This document shows, in pieces, positions 58,315-64,000 of a DNA stretch of 64,000 nt; within the stretch, counting starts at the first letter, position 1, and each line of letters begins with the position of its first letter. The DNA is taken from contig JAIRUQ010000015.1 in NCBI GenBank assembly GCA_031254315.1, forward strand, positions 27,868 through 91,867, in the 5' to 3' direction. This DNA is from Treponema sp. Lineage in GTDB: Bacteria; Spirochaetota; Spirochaetia; Treponematales; Breznakiellaceae. The position numbers and the translations under genes were made by a program. The notes under the pieces were generated by a model. The model was not told the DNA's origin and did no database searches. It saw only the letters and a program-made list of their open reading frames with translations.

Positions 58315-58387
58315 GGTGGATGACGGGTTTCGAACCCGCGACGACAAGATCCACAATCTTGTACTCTACCCCTGAGCTACATCCACC
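58315..58387 (-). tRNA. tRNA-His (anticodon GTG)
   Basis: Reverse strand GGTGGATGTAGCTCAGGGGTAGAGTACAAGATTGTGGATCTTGTCGTCGCGGGTTCGAAACCCGTCATCCACC. Confidence 0.94.
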
Positions 58388-58424
58388 GTGTGATTATCAA
58401 ATATGAGGAAAATGCCGCTTTTTG

Positions 58425-59270
58425 TCAAGCAGAAGGGATAGATAGCTGTCTTTCCTGAATAATATGGACATTCTGACGTGGAAAGGGTATAAAAAGACCG
58501 GCTTCTTCGAACTTTTCTCTAAAAATTCGCATGTGTTTCCAGTAAACATCCCAGTAATCAGGGATTTTTGCCCATGCCCTGACAACAATACTTATGTAAC
58601 TGTCCTGCATTGAATGGACTACTATCTGCACGGGCGGATCCTGCAAAAATCTTGTTTCAAGACTTATCAATTCATTTAATACATTAAAAGCGTTTTCAAT
58701 CGAATCTGAATAGGCTATCCTAACCGGAATTTCCATCCGGCGTCTTCCGTTACGGGAAATATTCTTAAGCGGAGTTCCCAAAATAAATGAATTTTGAACT
58801 GAAATATAAATCCCGTCAGGAGTTTCCAGAATTGTTGTAAAAAGATTAATTTCTTTTACTGTCCCGTTGTAAGTATCAAACTCAATAAACTCTCCGATAC
58901 GGTAACTTCCAACAAAAAAAAGAATAATTCCGGCGGCAATATTTGTAAGAGTATCTTTTAACGCAAGCCCAACCGCGATACCTGCCGCGCCCAATATAGC
59001 GAGAAGACTCGCCGTATTTACTCCAAATACATTGAGTATCATGATTAAACAGATGATAAATATGCCATAACTTACAACATATCGTAAAACAGAAGTTATT
59101 GTATCATCAACTTTTAATTTGCCGGTAGATGTCTTATTAATTAATTTTTTTAATCCTTTTGTAATTAATAAACCAATAGCGGCTATAATCAACGAGACAA
59201 TTATTTTCCAGCCTATACTGAAAACTATTTCGTGATAGTTATTCCAAAGGTCTAATATTTTATCTTTCAT
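58425..59270 (-). CDS. MscS-family mechanosensitive channel
   Basis: LLAILGAAGIAVGLALKDTLTNIAAGIILFFVGSYRIGEFIEFDTYNGTVKEINLFTTILETPDG. Confidence 0.92.
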   Translation of the reverse strand: MKDKILDLWNNYHEIVFSIGWKIIVSLIIAAIGLLITKGLKKLINKTSTGKLKVDDTITSVLRYVVSYGIFIICLIMILNVFGVNTASLLAILGAAGIAVGLALKDTLTNIAAGIILFFVGSYRIGEFIEFDTYNGTVKEINLFTTILETPDGIYISVQNSFILGTPLKNISRNGRRRMEIPVRIAYSDSIENAFNVLNELISLETRFLQDPPVQIVVHSMQDSYISIVVRAWAKIPDYWDVYWKHMRIFREKFEEAGLFIPFPRQNVHIIQERQLSIPSA

Positions 59271-59271
59271 G

Positions 59272-60513
59272 TTATCTTATATGGCGAACAAAAGCATCGC
59301 TGTAACCTATACTTTTAAATCTCTGCAGTACAGCGGCGCTTTCACCTTGATTTAACGGACCGATTACAATGCGCAATAAATCATCTCTGCTTTCTTTCAA
59401 TATTTTTGGATCATATCTTTTATCAATTTGATTGATCGCGCTCTCTATTGATTCAGCGCGGAAAGATGCGAGTTGAACATAATATTGCCCCGGAACCAGT
59501 TGTGATATTGTCTGGACAGAGAATTTTTGATCAACAGAAGTCTGCGGCTCTTGCGGAGATACAACAACCTCTAGCGGCGGAATAATATCCGAAGGATCAA
59601 TTCCGTATTCAGATAAACCCGACTCAGGCGGTTTTTCTTCTGTTTCTACCAGTACCAGCTCAACCGGCGTCTCTTCAACTTGCTCTTCCGTCTCTTCAGC
59701 TAATTCTTCGACCTCTTCAAAAAATTCTTCTTCTGTTTCTACAGCTAATTCTTCGCCTTCTTCAAAGAGTTCTTCTTCCGTCTCTACAGCTATTTCTTCG
59801 ATTTCTTCAAGGAATTCCTCTTCCGTTTCTAAAACTAATTCTTCAGCTTCTTCAAAGAGATATTCTTCTGTATCAGGTATTTCAACCAATTCCCATGTGT
59901 CTTCCCAAAATTCATCCACAGGCTCAGGATCGGTGTATGGGTCTATCGAAGCGTATCTTGGAACATCAACAATTTCCGCACCGCCCGGTCCGCCCCATTC
60001 AGATTCAGGTATGTAGCTTCTGCCTGTAAAACCGCTCATCGAAGCGGGAGGTTCAGGCGGAGTCTCAATAAGAGGGGGAACATAAGTGTCATTGCCATAA
60101 ACTTCGGCAAGGAGGCGACCTTCGTCCATCACAGCCCCGGAATCATATTCAGAAGCGCCTGAGGTTACGCTTTCTGAAAAACGCACATAAGCCATAGGAT
60201 CGTTGGGCTGTACCATCCTGATCCTGCTGACTGATCCGGCTCTCATTCCGATTAAATTTGCCGCTTCCTGTGAAACGGTCGCAAGAAGACCGGGGCTGTT
60301 TAAGCTGTTCGCTACAATCGCCCGCGTACTTTTGCCGCTTTCAATATTTGTAATTTCTACTATTGTGTTGCGGGGGAACGAATTGGTAGCGACATAAAAC
60401 CCCGAAGCCGGTAGCTCTCCTGACGGAGCGACTGCGGCGGCTCCTTCCCAAGGCGAAGACCCTTGCAACGTAAATAAAGCCGCGATAATGCATATAAATA
60501 CTCTTATTTTCAT
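59272..60513 (-). CDS. Signal-peptide protein with Glu-rich 15-aa tandem repeat and C-terminal SPOR-like domain
   Basis: ETEEEFLEEIEEIAV-ETEEELFEEGEELAV-ETEEEFFEEVEELAE; C-terminal GQYYVQLASFRAESIESAINQIDKRYDPKILKESRDDLLRIVIGPLNQGESAAVLQRFKSIGYSDAFVRHI. Confidence 0.82.
   Translation of the reverse strand: MKIRVFICIIAALFTLQGSSPWEGAAAVAPSGELPASGFYVATNSFPRNTIVEITNIESGKSTRAIVANSLNSPGLLATVSQEAANLIGMRAGSVSRIRMVQPNDPMAYVRFSESVTSGASEYDSGAVMDEGRLLAEVYGNDTYVPPLIETPPEPPASMSGFTGRSYIPESEWGGPGGAEIVDVPRYASIDPYTDPEPVDEFWEDTWELVEIPDTEEYLFEEAEELVLETEEEFLEEIEEIAVETEEELFEEGEELAVETEEEFFEEVEELAEETEEQVEETPVELVLVETEEKPPESGLSEYGIDPSDIIPPLEVVVSPQEPQTSVDQKFSVQTISQLVPGQYYVQLASFRAESIESAINQIDKRYDPKILKESRDDLLRIVIGPLNQGESAAVLQRFKSIGYSDAFVRHIR
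59680..59880 (-). repeat. Imperfect ~45-bp in-frame tandem repeat encoding (E/D)TEEE(F/L)xEExEExxx
   Basis: Repeated ttcttc-rich units in the nucleotide sequence; 15-aa period in translation. Confidence 0.75.
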
Positions 60514-60525
60514 ACTATTCCCCTG

Positions 60526-61005
60526 TTATTCGCTAATATAGGGGACAAGTCCCCTTACAATTGTTTTTATTCCGTCAACTTCATCTCTTGTTGTCCTGTA
60601 CGTTCTTCCCGGAATTCGTCTTTCCAGAATTTTTTCTCCTGTATCTACCTTAAAAATAAAAAACAAAATTTCAGACGGCTGTCGCGCCCCTTCGATATAA
60701 TCCAGTTGCGCAATAAGTAAATATTCAATTCCCATTTCCACAGCTGATTGAATGTCAAAATTAATTGCCCGCAAAATATCGCCTGACGGTCTTGCCTCAA
60801 GGCGTAGTATCGGAGCGTTGCTTACGACATGACCGGTATCAAAGAAAATATCCATAAATGAGTTTTCCCAATATAATGAATGTTCGTTACGCCCTTCGTT
60901 TTCAGAGATTCCGGTTTCAATTACAAAAAATGAAACCATAGACGCCCCTGCGCTTAAATTTAAAAAAACGCCAAATATTACGACAAGCGCGATTTGTTTA
61001 GTCAT
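60526..61005 (-). CDS. Hypothetical protein with signal peptide
   Basis: MTKQIALVVIFGVFLNLSAGASMVSFFVIETG; start 61005 preferred over the 61047 ORF start. Confidence 0.65.
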   Translation of the reverse strand: MTKQIALVVIFGVFLNLSAGASMVSFFVIETGISENEGRNEHSLYWENSFMDIFFDTGHVVSNAPILRLEARPSGDILRAINFDIQSAVEMGIEYLLIAQLDYIEGARQPSEILFFIFKVDTGEKILERRIPGRTYRTTRDEVDGIKTIVRGLVPYISE

Positions 61006-61067
61006 TAGTCCTCCATCAATATTATCGGCACTCTTTTCTAAACACAAAATAGGATTATACTGTCTTT

Positions 61068-61595
61068 ATGAATTACTATGCCATTCAGGTAAAGACATAC
61101 TCAGAGGACAAATTCATCGAAATCTTCAAAACCCAAAACCCTGAAACTGCCCTAACTCTCCATTTTCCCAAAAGACAGCTTAATATCCGCAAAATGGGAA
61201 AAATAAAAACCGCGACTTCGCCGATTTTTCCCGGCTATATCTTTGTAGAAGCCTCAGGCGACAAAGAAATGCAGGAGCGCCAGTGGGAGTTAAGGCGCAC
61301 AAAGGGGTTTTACCGTTTTTTAATATCAAATCAGGAGATAACCCCGCTTGCGGACAGCGACTTGGAACTCGTCCTTCATTTTATAAAAAACGCCGGTTCT
61401 GTAGCCGGGCGTTCCAAAGTTTACTTTAATGAAGACTCCAGAATTATTGTTGTAGAAGGACCCCTCATGGGGCTTGAGGGAAGGATTTTAAAGGTCGATA
61501 AAAGAAAGGGAAGGGCAAAAATAAAACTTGACCTTTACAATGATTCTTTTACTATCGATCTTGCTTTTGAGGTAATAGGGTCGTTGGACAAATAA
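61068..61595 (+). CDS. NusG-family transcription antitermination paralog (LoaP/RfaH-like)
   Basis: YYAIQVKTYSEDKFIEIFKTQNP...SPIFPGYIFVEAS...GLEGRILKVDKRKGRAKIKLDLYNDSFTIDLAFEVI: NGN plus KOW pattern. Confidence 0.85.
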   Translation: MNYYAIQVKTYSEDKFIEIFKTQNPETALTLHFPKRQLNIRKMGKIKTATSPIFPGYIFVEASGDKEMQERQWELRRTKGFYRFLISNQEITPLADSDLELVLHFIKNAGSVAGRSKVYFNEDSRIIVVEGPLMGLEGRILKVDKRKGRAKIKLDLYNDSFTIDLAFEVIGSLDK

Positions 61596-61636
61596 TGCGT
61601 TTTTTAAGTTAGTTTGGGGTTGTCAAAGAAGAATAT

Positions 61637-61706
61637 TAACCACAGAGGAACACGGAGTTTTAATCGTTTGTTCTTCCTCCGTGTTCTCCGTGTACTCCGT
61701 GGTTAA
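61637..61706. repeat. Intergenic palindrome, CACGGAG family
   Basis: taaccacagaggaacacggag ... cctccgtgttctccgtgtactccgtggtta. Confidence 0.85.
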
Positions 61707-61722
61707 TTCTTCTTGCGGATAA

Positions 61723-63198
61723 TTGAGGGGGGGAATTATGGAAAAGTCGAAACGGTTGTACCTGATTGGAGCCGGTTTTGCCGGGCGTACGCTCGCGAGC
61801 GAAATCAAAAAAAAGGCGATTTTTGGCGAAGTAGTAGCGTTCTTAGACGACGACCCTGAAAAAATCGGGCGAAAAATTGACAACATTCCGGTCTTAGGTC
61901 CTATTAGAGATGTCGCTCTCTTACTAAAAACAAACCCCGCCGATGAAGCGATTATAGCGATACCAAGCGCGAGCAGGGAATATCTTCTTGAACTCTACTC
62001 TATTCTTAAAAGAGCGAACTTTCAGAAAATACGAATTCTACCCGGAATATCCCAAATAGTTGAAGGGGACGCCCGCCTTATACAGACGCGCTCAATAGAT
62101 TTGCAGGACTTGCTTGGACGCAACCCCGTAACAATTAACTTAAAACAGAGCCTTTCCTATGTTCGCGGAAAACGTGTAATTGTTACAGGAGCGGGAGGTT
62201 CAATCGGGAGTGAATTGTGCCGTCAGCTTCTTTCCGGCGGCGCGTCAAGGCTCTATCTTTTGGGACACGGAGAGAATTCAATCTATCAGATTGATAGAGA
62301 ATTACGCCTATTACAGGACGAAGGAGTGGGTGAAAAAGCCGCTATTGTTCCTGTAATCGGGGACTTAAAAGACACGACTTACATGGACTACATACTTAGC
62401 CAGTTAAAAGCCGACGCTATTTTTCACACAGCGGCATACAAACACGTCCCAATGATGGAAGAAAATCCCGTCGCGGTAATCGAAAACAACGTACTTGGAA
62501 CAGAAAACCTTATCAATTCCGCCGTAAAACACGGCGTTAAACGCTTTATTCACATCTCCACAGACAAGGCGGTAAATCCCGTCTCGATATACGGCGCTTC
62601 AAAGTTTATCTGCGAACAGATGGTTCTTTCCGCGAGCAAACGCTATACAGGCAAGGGCGCGCCTAACTTTGTAGTCGTCCGCTTTGGCAATGTACTTGGC
62701 TCACGCGGTTCTATCGTTCCCCTTTTCCAGCAACAGATCGAAAAGGGAGGACCTGTAACGGTAACCCACCCGGACGCGCGCAGATTTTTCATGACGATCA
62801 GCGAGGCGTGTTCTTTGGTTCTTAAAACGGGCGGCGTCGGCGAAAACGGCGGACTGTATCTTTTAGACATGGGCGAGCCTGTCCGCATCCGCGATTTAGC
62901 CGAACAGTTGATCCGCTTCCACGGCTATGAACCTGAAACAGAAATAAAGATTGAATACATCGGTCTTCGTCCGGGAGAGCGTCTTGACGAACAGCTTTGG
63001 GAAGCGGACGAACAGCCGGTAGAAACAGAGCATAGCCGTATTCTGCAAATCACCCGGAAAAAACCCTTGACCGTAGAAATTGAGCCTCTGTTGAACGAAC
63101 TCCACCCGGTCTGCAGACTCGATCCTGACAACTCAAAAGCGTACCGCAATGTCGAGCAATTACGGACTGTTTTAAGCCGCTTCAAAATACTTAATTGA
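61723..63198 (+). CDS. CapD/PglF-like nucleotide-sugar dehydratase/epimerase (lacks the N-terminal TM region; frame and start as in ORF track, likely start 61738)
   Basis: GKRVIVTGAGGSIGSELCRQLLSGGASRLYLLGHGENSIYQIDREL; HTAAYKHVPMMEENPVAVIENNVLGT; STDKAVNPVSIYGASK. Confidence 0.9.
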   Translation: MRGGIMEKSKRLYLIGAGFAGRTLASEIKKKAIFGEVVAFLDDDPEKIGRKIDNIPVLGPIRDVALLLKTNPADEAIIAIPSASREYLLELYSILKRANFQKIRILPGISQIVEGDARLIQTRSIDLQDLLGRNPVTINLKQSLSYVRGKRVIVTGAGGSIGSELCRQLLSGGASRLYLLGHGENSIYQIDRELRLLQDEGVGEKAAIVPVIGDLKDTTYMDYILSQLKADAIFHTAAYKHVPMMEENPVAVIENNVLGTENLINSAVKHGVKRFIHISTDKAVNPVSIYGASKFICEQMVLSASKRYTGKGAPNFVVVRFGNVLGSRGSIVPLFQQQIEKGGPVTVTHPDARRFFMTISEACSLVLKTGGVGENGGLYLLDMGEPVRIRDLAEQLIRFHGYEPETEIKIEYIGLRPGERLDEQLWEADEQPVETEHSRILQITRKKPLTVEIEPLLNELHPVCRLDPDNSKAYRNVEQLRTVLSRFKILN

Positions 63199-63231
63199 AA
63201 CAAAGAAACGGTACTATCAAAAAAGAATATA

Positions 63232-63430
63232 AACCACGGAGGACACGGAGAACACGGAGTTGTTGATTAGATTTCTTCTCCTTCCTCCGTGAAACTTCGG
63301 ACATATCCTGTTTTTTGTGCGTGTGGTTCTTTGTTCTTTTCCCTCCTCTTCCTCCGTGAACTCCGTGTCCTCCGTGGTTTTTTCTTTCTTCTTTATTTCT
63401 TCCCTTTGTGCCTTAGCGCCTTTGTGTGGG
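63232..63430. repeat. CACGGAG-family palindrome with enlarged loop plus a CACAAAGG-family half element
   Basis: accacggaggacacggagaacacggagtt ... cctccgtgaa ... cctccgtgaactccgtgtcctccgtggt, then ccctttgtgccttagcgcctttgtgtg. Confidence 0.83.
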
Positions 63431-63487
63431 CTCTTTTTTGAAAAGTCCTTAATTGAAACAATTGCCTAAATCGAATAAAATAAATCA

Positions 63488-64000
63488 ATGGAATCGCTCC
63501 CCTTTCTGGAAGACATATTCCCCCCCGATCTGTTATATGCCACGACCATAAGATCGCCAATCGCAAAGGGGCAGTTAAAATCAATACAGGTTCCCGAACT
63601 CCCGGAAAACTACACTTTCATTTCCGCCAAAGACATACCCGGCGAAAACAAGCTGGAAGGCACTAATATCCCTATCCTTGCGGACACGACCCTTTCCTAT
63701 ATTGGTGAGCCTATTGCCATTCTTATTGGTTCTGACAAAGAAACACTTGAAGACCTTGCCGCAAGGTGCGAGATTCTTTTTAACGAAGAAAAACCTATAT
63801 TTGATTGTAATGACCAAAACAACGAGCCTGTACTAACACGCGAATTGGTTGTCGGGGACACGCACGCGGCGTTTGAAAATTCGGGAAAAATCGTTACAGG
63901 AAGTTACAGCACGGGAATACAGGAGCATTGGTACGCGGAGCCTGTAGGCGCTGTCTGTTGGCTAATAAATGAACAGGGAGGCAAGGGCGCGAAAGCAAAG
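63488..64000 (+). CDS. Xanthine dehydrogenase/aldehyde oxidase-type molybdopterin-binding subunit, N-terminal part (runs off window end)
   Basis: Translation MESLPFLEDIFPPDLLYATTIRSPIAKGQLKSIQVPELPENYTFISAKDIPGENKLEG...LSYIGEPIAILIGSDKETLEDLAARCEILF...GSYSTGIQEHWYAEPVGAVCWL. Confidence 0.85.
   Translation, partial: MESLPFLEDIFPPDLLYATTIRSPIAKGQLKSIQVPELPENYTFISAKDIPGENKLEGTNIPILADTTLSYIGEPIAILIGSDKETLEDLAARCEILFNEEKPIFDCNDQNNEPVLTRELVVGDTHAAFENSGKIVTGSYSTGIQEHWYAEPVGAVCWLINEQGGKGAKAK

Overview
The window looks like chromosomal DNA from a Treponema-like spirochaete. This rests on gene content and order (mutS-ompH-bamA-tamB; tmk plus a conserved hypothetical; flgN-flgK-flgL-fliW-csrA); the species is not identified. 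Core genes: mutS (partial), skp/ompH, bamA, tamB, tmk, ligA, purL, purH, a complete pyrB-I-F-K-D-E cluster with an RluA-type pseudouridine synthase, a flagellar hook/csrA cluster, an RsbU/STAS partner-switching pair, mscS, a NusG paralog, a CapD/PglF-like enzyme and a partial xanthine-dehydrogenase-type gene. There are four tRNAs (Leu-GAG, Arg-CCG, Arg-TCG, His-GTG) and two toxin-antitoxin-like pairs. Accessory content includes a ~17 kb block of three giant Ig-like surface proteins and a large ankyrin-repeat lipoprotein. The most unusual signals are non-coding: (i) two elements directly 3' of tRNA genes that repeat the tRNA 3' end and carry hairpins with GGA loops resembling CsrA sites; (ii) a ~115-bp three-hairpin element in two copies with compensatory base changes; (iii) four tandem hairpins with the same ATTAAAAC loop just upstream of a membrane-protein gene; (iv) a leader ORF plus terminator in front of pyrB; (v) three families of intergenic palindromes built from short repeated units. 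All functional claims for these are inference from sequence alone, and novelty could not be checked.
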